Assembly (NCBI RefSeq): GCF_900111865.1 | Contig: NZ_FOJS01000005.1 | Location: forward strand, 38,552 to 102,551 | DNA from: Parageobacillus thermantarcticus | GTDB taxonomy: Bacteria > Bacillota > Bacilli > Bacillales > Anoxybacillaceae | Direction of reading: 5' to 3' | DNA length: 64,000 nucleotides | Shown: piece by piece, positions 1 to 9,728 of the stretch | Layout of the letters: every line of letters starts with the position of its first letter | How positions within the stretch are numbered: position 1 is the stretch's first letter | The notes under the pieces: generated by a model | Seen by the model: the letters and a program-made list of their open reading frames with translations, nothing else | Databases searched by the model: none | What the model was told of the DNA's origin: nothing | Made by a program: the position numbers and the translations under genes

Positions 1-36
1 AATTTTTCACGGTCAAACAAAGGGGTATAAAGTTTT

Positions 37-109
37 TGTGATTTCATTCACGTTATTATCTTAACAAACGGTCTCAAGTTTTGGCAACCACTTTGTGCTT
101 TTGTTCACA
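37..109. promoter_or_regulatory. Two Crp/Fnr-like boxes upstream of a small membrane gene
   Basis: Positions 37-52 read TGTGA-N6-TCACG and 94-109 read TGTGC-N6-TCACA, each one base off the palindrome found in the nitrate-respiration block. A TATAAT at 150-155 could be the -10 of the gene starting at 186, which would put the second box near -60. Neither box has the spacing seen at the other sites, so regulation is a guess. Confidence 0.3.
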
Positions 110-185
110 TTATTGTCATAAATATGGAAGAAATCCGCTTTGATATTCATATAATAAAATTAGGTTCTACAGAAAGGGGAAAAAA

Positions 186-380
186 ATGAAACGAATCACG
201 TTGTTCATTTGGGGATTCATTGTGCTCATTGCCTTTTGCTTAAATTTGTTTGGCCTTATGCATCTTATTCCACCGCTGATTACGATGCCGCTTTTATTTT
301 TTTCCATCTTTGGTTTTTTAGCAACTTGGAACAGCCGCAATCAATTTAAAGGATTTTATCAAAAGCGAATGTGGCAATAA
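186..380 (+). CDS. Small two-span membrane protein, unknown function
   Basis: A 64-residue protein made almost entirely of two hydrophobic segments (about residues 4-24 and 29-48), ending in a short basic tail. The start ATG follows an AGAAAGGGG ribosome site. I do not recognise a family. Its last codons form the left arm of a terminator shared with the convergent pepF gene. The upstream 185 bases hold a TATAAT and two Crp/Fnr-like boxes. Confidence 0.6.
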   Translation: MKRITLFIWGFIVLIAFCLNLFGLMHLIPPLITMPLLFFSIFGFLATWNSRNQFKGFYQKRMWQ

Positions 381-397
381 CGCCACATTCGCTTTTG
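362..397. terminator. Bidirectional terminator between small membrane gene and pepF
   Basis: The inverted repeat GCGAATGTGGC / GCCACATTCGC has a six-base loop and is flanked by A and T runs, so it can work in both directions. It overlaps the end of the plus-strand gene. Confidence 0.75.
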
Positions 398-400
398 CGT

Positions 401-2215
401 TTACGACAACATCCGTTCCATTTCTTCTAGTTTTTCCGCGAATACTTGGCAAGCCTGGCGGATCGGTTCCGCGCTCGTCATATCCACCCCCGCTTTTTTC
501 AACACCTCAATTGGATAATCGGAGCTTCCCGCTTTTAAAAACTCGATATAGCGCTTCACGGCCGGCTCCCCTTCTTCTAATATTTGTCTGCTTAATGCGG
601 TCGCCGCGCTGAAGCCTGTTGCGTATTGATAAACATAATAATTGTAGTAAAAATGCGGAATACGCGCCCATTCTAATCCAATTTCCTTATCGACAACAAT
701 ATCATCCCCAAAATATTTTTTGTTTAATTCGTAATACATCGAAGTCAACGAATCAGCTGTGAGCGCCTCTCCTTCCTGCGCCTTGATATGGATCATATGT
801 TCAAACTCGGCAAACATCGTTTGGCGGAAGACCGTTCCGCGGAACCCCTCTAAATAATGGTTAAGCAAATATAACCGTTTTTTCTCATCATCAATCGTTT
901 TTAATAAATAATCGCTTAATAGCGCTTCATTGCACGTCGAGGCGACTTCAGCGACAAAAATGGAATAATCTCCGTACGGATACGGCTGCGTTTTCCGTGT
1001 GTAATAGCTATGCACAGAATGGCCGAATTCATGGACTAATGTAAACAAATTATTGATGTTATCTTGCCAGTTCAGCAAAATATACGGATTGGTGCCATAT
1101 GCTCCTGATGAATAGGCGCCGCTTCGTTTTCCCTTGTTTTCGCGCACGTCGACCCAGCGGTTTTCAAGGCCTTCTTTGATGATGCGAATATATTCGTCAC
1201 CGAGCGGAGCGAGCCCTTTTAACATGTATTCTTTCGCTTCTTCATACGTTACTTCCATTTTTACATCTTGCACAAGCGGAGTGTATAAATCATACATATG
1301 AAGTTCGTCAAGTCCAAGCGCTTTTTTGCGCAAACGAACGTAGCGATGCAATAGCGGCAAATGCTCATGAATTGTTTCAATCAAATTATCGTATACACTT
1401 TCGGGAATGTTATTGCTGCTTAACGCCGCTTCCCGCGCCGATTTATAGCGGCGGACGCGCGCGAAAAAGTTGTCTTTTTTCACCGCACCGGCGAGCGTGC
1501 TGGCAAACGTATTTTTATACTTTTCGTACGTCTCATATACCGCCTTGAACGCATCGCGTCGCACGCGGCGGTCCGTGCTTTCCAAAAAGCGAATAAAACG
1601 GCCGTGCGTCACTTCGACTTCTTCTCCATTTTCATCGATAATCGTCGGGAACGTTAAATCGGCGTTGTTCAGCATGCCAAATGTAGTCGAAGGCGCTTGC
1701 ATGACTTCCGCCGCTTGGGCAAGGATCGCTTCTTCTTTGGCGGACAGCACATGCGGGCGCTGGCGGTTAATTTCGTCTAAAGCGTGTTCATACAGTTTTA
1801 ATTCTTTTTTCTCTTCTAAAAACGAACGCAATTTCGCCTCATCGATCGCCAAAATTTCCGGAACGATAAACGCCATCGCGCTGGACGCTTCGCTGTAAAG
1901 GCTCGTTGCTCGATCGTTCAGCCCTTGATAAAAGGCGTTTGTCGTATCTTGGTCATAGCGCATATGCGCATATGTATATAGCTTGCCGAGACGCATCGAT
2001 ATCTCATCTTGGTATTGCAGCGCTTCGTATAGCGTATCTGCCGATTCTCCCAATCTCCCTTGATAATCCGATAATTTCGGGATCATTTTTTTCACTTCTT
2101 GAAATTCTTGCTCCCATGCTTCATCCGTTGGGAAAATATCTTCTAAACGCCACGTTTCTTCGACAGGAATTTCGCTTCGTGACGGCAATGATTTTTTTGT
2201 TTTCTTTTCTTCCAT
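401..2215 (-). CDS. pepF: Oligoendopeptidase F (M3 family)
   Basis: A 604-residue cytoplasmic zinc metallopeptidase that cleaves short oligopeptides. The zinc motif HEFGH lies at about residues 395-399, and the family glutamate follows in the segment VAEVASTCNEALL. Length is normal for the M3B family. The start ATG follows GGAGGTTTGTGAA. It lies next to coiA, cls, mecA and spx, as B. subtilis yjbG does near mecA and spx. The peptide-uptake operon a few kilobases away suggests peptide turnover as its job, which is inference. Confidence 0.93.
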   Translation of the reverse strand: MEEKKTKKSLPSRSEIPVEETWRLEDIFPTDEAWEQEFQEVKKMIPKLSDYQGRLGESADTLYEALQYQDEISMRLGKLYTYAHMRYDQDTTNAFYQGLNDRATSLYSEASSAMAFIVPEILAIDEAKLRSFLEEKKELKLYEHALDEINRQRPHVLSAKEEAILAQAAEVMQAPSTTFGMLNNADLTFPTIIDENGEEVEVTHGRFIRFLESTDRRVRRDAFKAVYETYEKYKNTFASTLAGAVKKDNFFARVRRYKSAREAALSSNNIPESVYDNLIETIHEHLPLLHRYVRLRKKALGLDELHMYDLYTPLVQDVKMEVTYEEAKEYMLKGLAPLGDEYIRIIKEGLENRWVDVRENKGKRSGAYSSGAYGTNPYILLNWQDNINNLFTLVHEFGHSVHSYYTRKTQPYPYGDYSIFVAEVASTCNEALLSDYLLKTIDDEKKRLYLLNHYLEGFRGTVFRQTMFAEFEHMIHIKAQEGEALTADSLTSMYYELNKKYFGDDIVVDKEIGLEWARIPHFYYNYYVYQYATGFSAATALSRQILEEGEPAVKRYIEFLKAGSSDYPIEVLKKAGVDMTSAEPIRQACQVFAEKLEEMERMLS

Positions 2216-2277
2216 TTCACAAACCTCCTTTGGAAAATTATATCATAAATCATATTTCCGAAAAATAAATCACTTTC

Positions 2278-3513
2278 CTACATATTTTTGCCCAGTTCCA
2301 ATTCGTTTATATAATGGGAAAGCAACGGGCTCTCTTTCATTTGCTCCATCATTTGCTGATCCTGCTGGATGACTTCATCCATCGTCTTTGGAAAAGTAAA
2401 CTGTTTTACTAAACGAAGGCGTTTGCGGCTTTCCCACTGAAAATAGCCTAGCTTCGTCAGCAATTGCAAATACTCGTAAACCGCCTGCGTATATCGTTGT
2501 CCCATAGCAAGCGGCAGCTGGCGAACGGCAAGCCGTCCTGCATCCATCCTTTCATCAATAAAACGATAAATGGAATCGATGGAGACAAGCTTGCTTTCTG
2601 ACCGTATAAACGGAATCAACACATATGTTTGCCAAATAAATGGCGGCGTTTCAAACAAATAGCCGTGCGGCAGCGGCCAGCCCGCTTCGGTCGGAAAAAG
2701 GGAAGGAATAATGCCCCACCGGTAAAAATCGGAACAAATCAGCCTTGTGATCTTATTGGGATATAACGTAAAAGTAAGGCGCCATCGTTTTTTATAGTTA
2801 AGCCAATCATGCCAAAACGAGGCGGGTAGCGAAACAACCGGAAAGGACAGCAAATCGGTGAAAGAAACTGAATGCAACGGCTGCACAACGGGAATGGCAA
2901 ATGTGTGGCGAATCGAGAACGGGACTAAGTGAACGAGGCGAATAAGACGTTTTGTTTCCGAACAATAGTAGAAAAGAAGCGGGCGAGGGACAAGTGGGAA
3001 ACAGTGGGCAAACATCCATTGAAAGCGGGGCAATGTAATATGGTGCATGTTCCGATAGCGCAGATGGTGCGCTCCAAGGATCCAAATCGGGCGAATCCCT
3101 TTTGCGCGATAAAAATCGTTGCGTTTTTGAAACAACTGTTCACCGACGGCAGAGCATTGATATTCTATCGCATATATGAAACGGCGATGCGCAACAAGGA
3201 TGTCTGGACGCTGCCGGACTGATGACAAATACGGCTCCAATTTTGCCTGTATGTTCTGGCGCTGAAGCCAAGAAAATAAATCTAATTTTCCTGTTAAATG
3301 GCGTGCTGATTCCGGCTCATGCTCGTATGGGCATGCGGCATCTTTTTTATGTGCAAAATGCGGAATGCGGTGATTGCCAAGCTTTAATACAACTTCCCGC
3401 TTACAGGCAGGACAAAAAAACGCTTCGCTCTTTTTTAATCGAACTAGTTCTTCCTTTGTCCAAGCCTCGGCAAGCGAAACAACTTTTCCATTTCGCAACA
3501 GCGCGACAAGCAA
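2278..3513 (-). CDS. coiA: Competence protein CoiA
   Basis: CoiA is a cytoplasmic competence protein of transformable Firmicutes involved in handling incoming DNA. I chose a TTG start at 3513 (411 residues) because AAAGGAGGTG lies seven bases ahead, while the upstream ATG at 3588 has no ribosome site. The N-terminal part has a Cys-x2-Cys...His-x3-His zinc-finger-like segment (FFCPACKREV...RIPHFAH). It is followed by a nuclease-like core with PDILV and IEYQCS, as in PD-(D/E)xK folds. The neighbours mecA and spx are competence and stress regulators. The start is the least certain part. Confidence 0.85.
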   Translation of the reverse strand: MLVALLRNGKVVSLAEAWTKEELVRLKKSEAFFCPACKREVVLKLGNHRIPHFAHKKDAACPYEHEPESARHLTGKLDLFSWLQRQNIQAKLEPYLSSVRQRPDILVAHRRFIYAIEYQCSAVGEQLFQKRNDFYRAKGIRPIWILGAHHLRYRNMHHITLPRFQWMFAHCFPLVPRPLLFYYCSETKRLIRLVHLVPFSIRHTFAIPVVQPLHSVSFTDLLSFPVVSLPASFWHDWLNYKKRWRLTFTLYPNKITRLICSDFYRWGIIPSLFPTEAGWPLPHGYLFETPPFIWQTYVLIPFIRSESKLVSIDSIYRFIDERMDAGRLAVRQLPLAMGQRYTQAVYEYLQLLTKLGYFQWESRKRLRLVKQFTFPKTMDEVIQQDQQMMEQMKESPLLSHYINELELGKNM

Positions 3514-3601
3514 AACGGGCACCTCCTTTGCCACTTTTTTATTTAATTCGGCAAAAACAACCTGTTTTCCTTTTTTATGTTCCATCACTAAAAATGATAA
3601 A

Positions 3602-3623
3602 CGCCCGGCGCAGTTTCCGGGCG
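3602..3623 (-). terminator. Hairpin downstream of cls
   Basis: CGCCCGG and CCGGGCG arms pair around an eight-base loop. On the minus strand a short T-rich tract follows. It sits just beyond the cls stop codon. Confidence 0.5.
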
Positions 3624-3627
3624 AATA

Positions 3628-5136
3628 TCATAATAAAGGGGACAACAACCTTGATACAGACTCCACAACACGAATGGATAGCGGACGGCGCCGAAATGTT
3701 TCATCATCAATTTGACTGGAGTCTTTTAAATCTTCAAGGAAATCCGCAACCAATTTTTTTGTGCTATCCGTATGATATAAAAAGGCGTTTACTTCAAAAT
3801 TAAGATGAAAGCTGCGCATATCCATATTTGCTGTGCCGATCGACGCCAATTCCCCATCGACGATCATGATTTTGCTATGCAAAAATCCTTTCGAATATTC
3901 ATAAATTTTCACACCGGCTTCTAACAGCTCCGGAAAATAGGACCGTGAAGCGTAAAAGACGATTTTTTTATCCGGCCGCTTTGGCGCCAAAATACGAACA
4001 TCAATCCCGCTTAAAGCAGCGACCTTTAGCGCCGTTAAAATATCTTCATCAGGCACGAAATACGGTGAAGCGATCCAGATCGACCGCTGTGCGGACGTAA
4101 TCATCGCAAAATATAAATGCTTAATGACTTCCCATTTTTGATCAGGACCGCCCGCAATTAACTGAACTCCCCCTTGTCCGTCATAATGAACGAGCTGCGG
4201 GGATAAATATTCTGGCGTCAATAGCGTTTTTCCGGTCATATAATACCAATCTTGCAAAAAAATAAGCTGCAACGTGCGGACGGCCTCACCACGGATCCAT
4301 AAATGCGTATCGCGCCAAAAACCGAAATATTTATCTTTTCCTAAATATTCATCGCCGATATTCAATCCTCCGACAAAGCCAACCGTTCCGTCAATAACAA
4401 TAATTTTCCGATGGTTACGGAAGTTGATTTTATTGCTTAAAAATGGCAAACGGACTGGAGAAAATGGAATCATTTCCACTCCGGCATCGCGCAATTCTTG
4501 AATATACGTTTTAGATAGTTTCCAGCTCCCTACCGCATCATAAAGAAAGCGGACATGCACTCCTTGTTTCGCCTTTTCCATTAAAATCGCTTTCAGCTGC
4601 TGACCAACTTCGTCATGGCGAACAATGTAATATTCTAAATGAATATGATGCGTCGCTTTTTTTAGTTCTGCAAAAATAGTGGAAAACGTTTCTTGACCAT
4701 TCGTCAATACCTTTGTTTCCGTCGCAAGAGAAACAGGGCTTTTTCCGATGCGATGAGCAAGCTGAAGCAGCGGTCGTTGATGTTCTTCAATCGCCAGCTG
4801 TTCCACATCCCATTCACGCTGCGTTTGAAACTTTAAAAATGTTTGTTCATCGAGCATTGCCTTCTTTTGGAAAAGCCTCTGCTTTCGATAATTTCTCCCA
4901 AACATCAAATAAAAGAAAAATCCAAGCACCGGAAAGCTGCCGAGTACAACAAGCCACGTGAGCGTATGCGCGGGTCTTCGATTTTCAAGGGAAATGACAA
5001 ACGCAATAAAAATAACGGAACAAGAAATTAAAACGCTAAGAGCGCCGAGCAGCTTTCCTTCCCAATAATCGTTTGTCAAAAATAAAAAAGCCGCTACAAC
5101 TAGGGCAAAAATAATAACTCTTAATGTGTTCCGCAA
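3628..5136 (-). CDS. cls: Cardiolipin synthase
   Basis: A 502-residue membrane phospholipase-D-type enzyme that condenses two phosphatidylglycerols into cardiolipin. Two or three N-terminal transmembrane segments (about residues 5-60) precede two HxKxxxxD motifs: HRKIIVID with GGLNIG in the first catalytic half and HSKIMIVD with GTANMD in the second. The length matches Bacillus ClsA. The start appears to be TTG at 5136 behind AAGGTGAACATCA. No operon partner is evident. Confidence 0.93.
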   Translation of the reverse strand: MRNTLRVIIFALVVAAFLFLTNDYWEGKLLGALSVLISCSVIFIAFVISLENRRPAHTLTWLVVLGSFPVLGFFFYLMFGRNYRKQRLFQKKAMLDEQTFLKFQTQREWDVEQLAIEEHQRPLLQLAHRIGKSPVSLATETKVLTNGQETFSTIFAELKKATHHIHLEYYIVRHDEVGQQLKAILMEKAKQGVHVRFLYDAVGSWKLSKTYIQELRDAGVEMIPFSPVRLPFLSNKINFRNHRKIIVIDGTVGFVGGLNIGDEYLGKDKYFGFWRDTHLWIRGEAVRTLQLIFLQDWYYMTGKTLLTPEYLSPQLVHYDGQGGVQLIAGGPDQKWEVIKHLYFAMITSAQRSIWIASPYFVPDEDILTALKVAALSGIDVRILAPKRPDKKIVFYASRSYFPELLEAGVKIYEYSKGFLHSKIMIVDGELASIGTANMDMRSFHLNFEVNAFLYHTDSTKKLVADFLEDLKDSSQIDDETFRRRPLSIRVVESVSRLLSPLL

Positions 5137-5194
5137 TGATGTTCACCTTACCTATTCTCTAGTTCTCTAGACTTTTCCACAGATTCGCAGAAAA

Positions 5195-5221
5195 CGCCGA
5201 TTTCAGCGGATGAAATCGGCG
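5195..5221 (-). terminator. mecA terminator
   Basis: Inverted repeat CGCCGATTTCA / TGAAATCGGCG lies directly after the mecA stop. On the minus strand it is followed by TTTTC. Confidence 0.7.
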
Positions 5222-5222
5222 C

Positions 5223-5900
5223 TTATTTCATCGGAAAATGTTCTTTAAGCGTTTCTAAAGCGTTGTCGCGAATAATTTCTTTTCCATATTCCTCTAAACG
5301 ATAAATCGTCACTTGCGAATCCGTGCCATACTCTAAAAGCAAACTCAAAATGTTGTCCATTTCATATTCCGTATAATCTTCCTCGCTAAATTGAACGAAC
5401 AAGTAATAACGGCCTTCAAATTGGAAAAGGCGGTTGACAAGCCCTGTAAAGTTAGCGCGATGGGCAAGAGAAATCAAATCTTCAATATCTTTAAAGCAAA
5501 TCGTAAACTGAAGGATTTCCTTATCGCTATTGGCAAACGATTCATCATTGCGTACAATATGGAAATGATGGTCAAGCAGTTCTTCCATTTTTTCATCAAC
5601 TGGAAAATCGCGCAATTTTTCGTCCGGAAGCGGTAGTTCCAGCTTGCTTCCATCCTTCGATAGCTGCGCTTTTGTGACAAGCACTTCTAGTCCTTTATCC
5701 AACGCCTGCACTTGAATCCAAAGAGGCCCCTCAAGCGAAAAATCGCCTTCGCTATGAACCTCATCCATCATTTCCCAAAACAATTCTTCGCTGCGCTCGC
5801 GGTTATACCAAATTTCTTCCCGGTCAAAACCGCGCTCCTCTATATCAACATAAGAAATATAAAATTTTACCGTATGTTCATTAATTCGCTCTATTTCCAT
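5223..5900 (-). CDS. mecA: ClpC adaptor protein MecA
   Basis: A 225-residue adaptor that delivers substrates such as ComK to the ClpCP protease and helps ClpC assemble. The N-terminal substrate-binding region begins MEIERINEHTVKFYISYVDI and is joined by an acidic linker to the C-terminal ClpC-binding domain, as in B. subtilis MecA. It is next to spx, another protein controlled by Clp proteolysis, an arrangement also seen in B. subtilis. Confidence 0.95.
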   Translation of the reverse strand: MEIERINEHTVKFYISYVDIEERGFDREEIWYNRERSEELFWEMMDEVHSEGDFSLEGPLWIQVQALDKGLEVLVTKAQLSKDGSKLELPLPDEKLRDFPVDEKMEELLDHHFHIVRNDESFANSDKEILQFTICFKDIEDLISLAHRANFTGLVNRLFQFEGRYYLFVQFSEEDYTEYEMDNILSLLLEYGTDSQVTIYRLEEYGKEIIRDNALETLKEHFPMK

Positions 5901-6113
5901 AGCGCGGACTCTCCCTTCCTAAAAAAGAATGAAGTTGAAGGGATTTTTACCCCCAAAAAATTCTATTTAAATACAAGATTATGTCTTGTACTTTTATTTT
6001 ATGATAAAAAGCGAAAGAAGGGAAATAAAAAAAACACGTTTTTAAAAATTGGTTATGAAATGAAACATGCCCTACTATAATGGTGGTGAAAACAAAAGAA
6101 ACGAGGGACACGC

Positions 6114-6785
6114 ATGGTCGGCGAATATGTGACATCGATTCTTCTTATTATCGGCATTGATATCCTTCTTGGCGGAGATAACGCCGTTGTCATCGCCTTA
6201 GCGAGCCGCAAACTGCCTGAACAAAAACGGAACATCGCGATTATCCTCGGCACAACGTTGGCTATTTTCATCCGCATTCTCTTAACAGCGGCGGTTGTGA
6301 CGTTATTGAAAATTCCTTTTTTACAGTTAGCCGGCGGCTGCGTGTTGCTTTGGATTTCCTTAAAGCTGCTGATCCGAAAAGAAGAAGCGGCTACATCGAT
6401 TCCATCGGGAACATCGCTTTGGAAAGCGGTACAGACAATGGTAATAGCCGATGTTGCAATGGGGTTGGACAATGTGATTGCGATCGCTGGGGCCGCACAT
6501 GGACACATTTCTCTCGTTGTGTTCGGATTTCTCTTTTCCGTTCCCATCATCATTTTAGGCAGCAAGCTAATTCTTTACGCGATGGAACGTTATTCTTTCC
6601 TCATTTATATTGGCGGGGCTCTGTTAGCCTATACTGCGGGAAAAATGATCATCGAGGAACAGCAAATATACCGTTTGTATAATAACGTCGCTACGTGGAA
6701 ATCGACGTTCCCGTTTATGATGGCATCATTTATTACCTTATTAGGGTTCATGATCAACCGGCGAAAAGCACATCGCTGGACGTAA
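6114..6785 (+). CDS. yjbE: TerC-family membrane protein (YjbE-like)
   Basis: A 223-residue integral membrane protein with about seven hydrophobic spans. It carries the TerC-family acidic motifs in membrane segments: GGDNAVVIALA near residue 20 and ADVAMGLDNVIAIAG near residue 115. Family members in Bacillus have been linked to manganese export; the substrate here is inferred from family. The start follows ACGAGGGACACGC. Upstream I saw no yybP-ykoY manganese riboswitch. Confidence 0.85.
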   Translation: MVGEYVTSILLIIGIDILLGGDNAVVIALASRKLPEQKRNIAIILGTTLAIFIRILLTAAVVTLLKIPFLQLAGGCVLLWISLKLLIRKEEAATSIPSGTSLWKAVQTMVIADVAMGLDNVIAIAGAAHGHISLVVFGFLFSVPIIILGSKLILYAMERYSFLIYIGGALLAYTAGKMIIEEQQIYRLYNNVATWKSTFPFMMASFITLLGFMINRRKAHRWT

Positions 6786-6810
6786 CTGTTATTGCACACT
6801 ACTAAAAAAT

Positions 6811-6854
6811 GAGAACAAACTTCTACATGGAAAACCATGCAGAAGCCTGTTCTC
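6811..6854. terminator. Bidirectional terminator between yjbE and spx
   Basis: A long imperfect inverted repeat starts GAGAACA and ends TGTTCTC, with CATGG / CCATG at the apex around AAAA. It lies between the two convergent genes. Confidence 0.7.
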
Positions 6855-6855
6855 C

Positions 6856-7254
6856 TTATTCGTTAACGAGACGTTGCGCTTGACGAAGTTGATATGCCCG
6901 CACTTTTCGCGGCAGGAAACGGCGAATTTCGTCTTCATTGTAACCGACTTGCAGCCGTTTTTCATCAATAATAATCGGTCTGCGCAAAATGCCAGGATGT
7001 TTTTGAATGAGTTCGTATAAATCTTGCAACGGCAACGACTCGAGATTGATGTTTAACTTTTGGAAAACTTTTGATCTTGTTGAAATAATCTCATCAGTTC
7101 CTGTTTCCGTCATGCGCAAAATTTCTTTTATCTCCTCAATCGTTAACGGTTCGGAGAAAATATTGCGCTCTACGTAAGGAATATTATGTTTTTCAAGCCA
7201 TGCTTTCGCTTTTCGGCATGACGTGCAACTTGGTGAAGTATACAATTTCACCAT
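6856..7254 (-). CDS. spx: Transcriptional regulator Spx
   Basis: Spx binds the RNA polymerase alpha subunit C-terminal domain and redirects transcription under disulfide stress. The ArsC-like fold is clear, with the redox switch CTSC at residues 10-13 and the conserved [20 protein letters not shown] segment near residue 92. I chose ATG at 7254 (132 residues), because AAAGGGAGTGAGAG lies ahead and the protein then begins [10 protein letters not shown] like known Spx proteins. A longer frame extends seven codons upstream. It lies close to mecA and the opp operon, as in B. subtilis. Confidence 0.95.
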   Translation of the reverse strand: MVKLYTSPSCTSCRKAKAWLEKHNIPYVERNIFSEPLTIEEIKEILRMTETGTDEIISTRSKVFQKLNINLESLPLQDLYELIQKHPGILRRPIIIDEKRLQVGYNEDEIRRFLPRKVRAYQLRQAQRLVNE

Positions 7255-7510
7255 ACTCTCACTCCCTTTCAACAAGGATCGCCTTGCCTTCTATATCAAA
7301 CTGGACGAACTAGCCATAACACTCTAGCTGCAAAACATGGTAATTTGAAATAACTCTAACATAATACATTATACAATAAATACACAAATAAAGGTATAGT
7401 TTTTCAAAAAAGTCGCCGATTTTCTTCATTTAATTTTCACCGTTTCTTCCAAGAAACAGAAAAATCATCTACAATAAAATTGGAACGATTGTTATGGGGG
7501 GAGAGCGTTT

Positions 7511-7705
7511 ATGGCGCAATACTTTATTGATTATATTATCGTTTTCGGACTGATCGTTGGCATTACTGCATTAATGGGGGTCATCGCGAACGGCATCGGC
7601 GAAAAAATTTTCGGCGGTTCGAAACGAAAAGAACACGTTAATGAATCAAAACATATACAGAGCGGCTGGAACCTCGTCGGCGGCAAAAATAAAACGATCT
7701 CTTAA
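7511..7705 (+). CDS. Small single-span membrane protein, unknown
   Basis: A 64-residue protein with one long hydrophobic segment (about residues 5-30) and a polar basic C-terminal half. The start follows GGGGGGAGAG. It lies between spx and the convergent oppF, and its end is part of a shared terminator. I do not recognise a family. Confidence 0.55.
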   Translation: MAQYFIDYIIVFGLIVGITALMGVIANGIGEKIFGGSKRKEHVNESKHIQSGWNLVGGKNKTIS

Positions 7706-7719
7706 GCGGAGATCGTTTT
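7691..7719. terminator. Bidirectional terminator at the end of oppF
   Basis: AAAACGATCTC and GAGATCGTTTT arms form a stem with a seven-base loop and A/T tracts on both sides. It overlaps the ends of both converging genes. Confidence 0.75.
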
Positions 7720-8653
7720 ATTTATACATTGATTGATATGTTTTATATTCCGCCTCTGAGCATAATACGAAATGGCCCGGGGTAATTTCGCGGAATTCCA
7801 GCTCTTCCCCTTCTTTATACTGATGCTGCGACGGGTCGTAAATAATCCGTTTCCGCGTCCGTTCTGTTTCCGGATCAGGAAGCGGAATGGCTGACAATAA
7901 CGCTTTTGTGTATGGATGAATCGGATTACGGTACAATTCTTCTGCATCGGCAAGCTCGACCATTTTGCCGAAATACATCACGCCAATGCGGTCGCTAATA
8001 TATTTGACCATCGACAAATCATGGGCGATAAACAAATACGTCAACCCTTTTTCGCGCTGCAGCTTTTTCATTAAATTCACCACTTGCGCCTGAATCGACA
8101 CGTCAAGCGCGGAAATCGGCTCATCGGCAATAATAAACTCCGGTTCCACCGCTAAAGCGCGGGCAATCCCGATCCGCTGACGCTGGCCGCCGGAAAATTC
8201 GTGCGGGTAGCGGTTCGCGTGCTCACGGTTTAAGCCGACTGTCTCCAGCAACTCATATACGCGCTGCATCCGTTCTTCTTTCGTTTTCGCCAGACCGTGA
8301 ATATCGATGCCTTCAGCGATAATATCGGCAACGGTCATGCGCGGATTCAGCGATGCATATGGGTCTTGGAAGATCATTTGCATTTTGCGGTTTAATTCTT
8401 TTAATTCTTTTTTTGATTTTTTGCCATGCACATTAACCCCGTTAAATAGCACTTCCCCTTCTGTTGCTTCATATAAGCGGATAATGGTTCTTCCTGTCGT
8501 CGATTTGCCGCAGCCCGACTCGCCGACAAGTCCGAACGTTTCTCCTTTATAAATATCAAAAGTGATTCCATCGACCGCTTTGACTACTTTCCCTCTACCA
8601 ACTTGAAAATACTGTTTTAAATTTTTTACTTCGAGGAGCTTTTGTCTAGCCAC
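7718..8653 (-). CDS. oppF: Oligopeptide ABC transporter ATP-binding protein OppF
   Basis: One of two ATPases energising peptide import. It has Walker [10 protein letters not shown], signature [12 protein letters not shown], Walker B FIIADEP and the C-terminal oligopeptide-transporter extension. I place the start at GTG 8653 (311 residues), overlapping the oppD stop, because AAAGGAGGAGGATCTC precedes it. The longer frame from 8701 would run far into oppD. It is the last gene of oppABCDF. Confidence 0.93.
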   Translation of the reverse strand: MARQKLLEVKNLKQYFQVGRGKVVKAVDGITFDIYKGETFGLVGESGCGKSTTGRTIIRLYEATEGEVLFNGVNVHGKKSKKELKELNRKMQMIFQDPYASLNPRMTVADIIAEGIDIHGLAKTKEERMQRVYELLETVGLNREHANRYPHEFSGGQRQRIGIARALAVEPEFIIADEPISALDVSIQAQVVNLMKKLQREKGLTYLFIAHDLSMVKYISDRIGVMYFGKMVELADAEELYRNPIHPYTKALLSAIPLPDPETERTRKRIIYDPSQHQYKEGEELEFREITPGHFVLCSEAEYKTYQSMYK

Positions 8654-9707
8654 GAGATCCTCCTCCTTTCCGAGCAACGATCTGCGCAAATTTAGCCACA
8701 CGGTCGCGCACGATTTGCGGCGGCTCTACTTTTGGCGCATTTTCGTGCAACAGCCATGTCGCTGCATAATGCGTATCAGAAACTTTAAACATTGGCGGTT
8801 CTAATTCATAGTCAATTTTCAGCGCATATGGGTTTCTTGGCGCAAACGCATCGCCTTTCGGCGGATTCAATAAATCCGGCGGCGTACCCGGAATCGAGTA
8901 TAGCTCCATATCTTTATGATCAAGGCTTGGCATCGAAGCAAGCAATCCCCATGTATATGGATGCTTCGGATTATAGAAAATCTCATCGACTGTGCCGATT
9001 TCAACAATTTTTCCCGCGTACATGACTGCCACGCGGTCAGCCATATTAGCCACGACACCAAGGTCGTGTGTAATGAAAATAATCGACATTCCCAGTTTCT
9101 TTTGAATATCTTTCATTAGTTCTAAAATTTGTGCTTGAATTGTTACATCCAACGCTGTCGTCGGCTCGTCAGCAATTAAAATTTTTGGGTTGCAAGCAAG
9201 AGCGATCGCAATCACGACACGCTGGCGCATTCCGCCGGAGAACTGGTGCGGATATTGTTTCATGCGCATCTCGGCATTTTTGATGCCGACAAGCTGCAAT
9301 AGTTCAACTGCCCGCTTACGCGCTTCTTCCTTGGAAATTTCCTGGTGTTTTAAAATTGCCTCCATAACTTGTTTGCCAATGGTCATCGTCGGGTTTAACG
9401 AAGTCATTGGGTCTTGGAAAATCATTGAAATCTTTGCGCCACGGATATTTTGCATTTCTTTATCAGAAAGTTTGGCCAAATCCTTTCCTTCAAATAAAAT
9501 TTCTCCTTGTTTAATTCGGCTTGGTGGAGTTGGCAACAGCCGCATCAATGCTTTCGACGTTACCGATTTTCCCGAGCCGGACTCGCCAACAATGGCTAGC
9601 GTCTCCCCTTTGTATAAATCAAAACTAACACCTCGGACCGCCTGCACCTCGCCTGCATGTATGTCGAAGGAGATATGTAAATCTTTTACTTCTAATATTT
9701 TCTCCAT
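8646..9707 (-). CDS. oppD: Oligopeptide ABC transporter ATP-binding protein OppD
   Basis: A 353-residue ATPase with Walker [10 protein letters not shown], signature [12 protein letters not shown] and Walker [13 protein letters not shown], followed by the oligo/dipeptide transporter C-terminal region. It pairs with OppF on the cytoplasmic face of the OppBC permease. A strong GGAAGGAGAG site precedes the ATG. It overlaps oppF and follows oppC by 21 bases. Confidence 0.95.
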   Translation of the reverse strand: MEKILEVKDLHISFDIHAGEVQAVRGVSFDLYKGETLAIVGESGSGKSVTSKALMRLLPTPPSRIKQGEILFEGKDLAKLSDKEMQNIRGAKISMIFQDPMTSLNPTMTIGKQVMEAILKHQEISKEEARKRAVELLQLVGIKNAEMRMKQYPHQFSGGMRQRVVIAIALACNPKILIADEPTTALDVTIQAQILELMKDIQKKLGMSIIFITHDLGVVANMADRVAVMYAGKIVEIGTVDEIFYNPKHPYTWGLLASMPSLDHKDMELYSIPGTPPDLLNPPKGDAFAPRNPYALKIDYELEPPMFKVSDTHYAATWLLHENAPKVEPPQIVRDRVAKFAQIVARKGGGSRG

Positions 9708-9728
9708 GTTCTTCTCTCCTTCCGTCCA

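Noticed and set aside
1470..2268. Plus-strand frames opposite pepF
   Set aside because: Shadows of the pepF coding sequence with no family pattern or ribosome site.
3222..3803. 193-codon plus-strand frame opposite coiA and the end of cls
   Set aside because: It spans two well-supported minus-strand genes and their terminator; no known motif.
5940..6113. Possible manganese riboswitch before the TerC gene
   Set aside because: Searched for yybP-ykoY conserved pieces and found none; the region is A+T-rich only.
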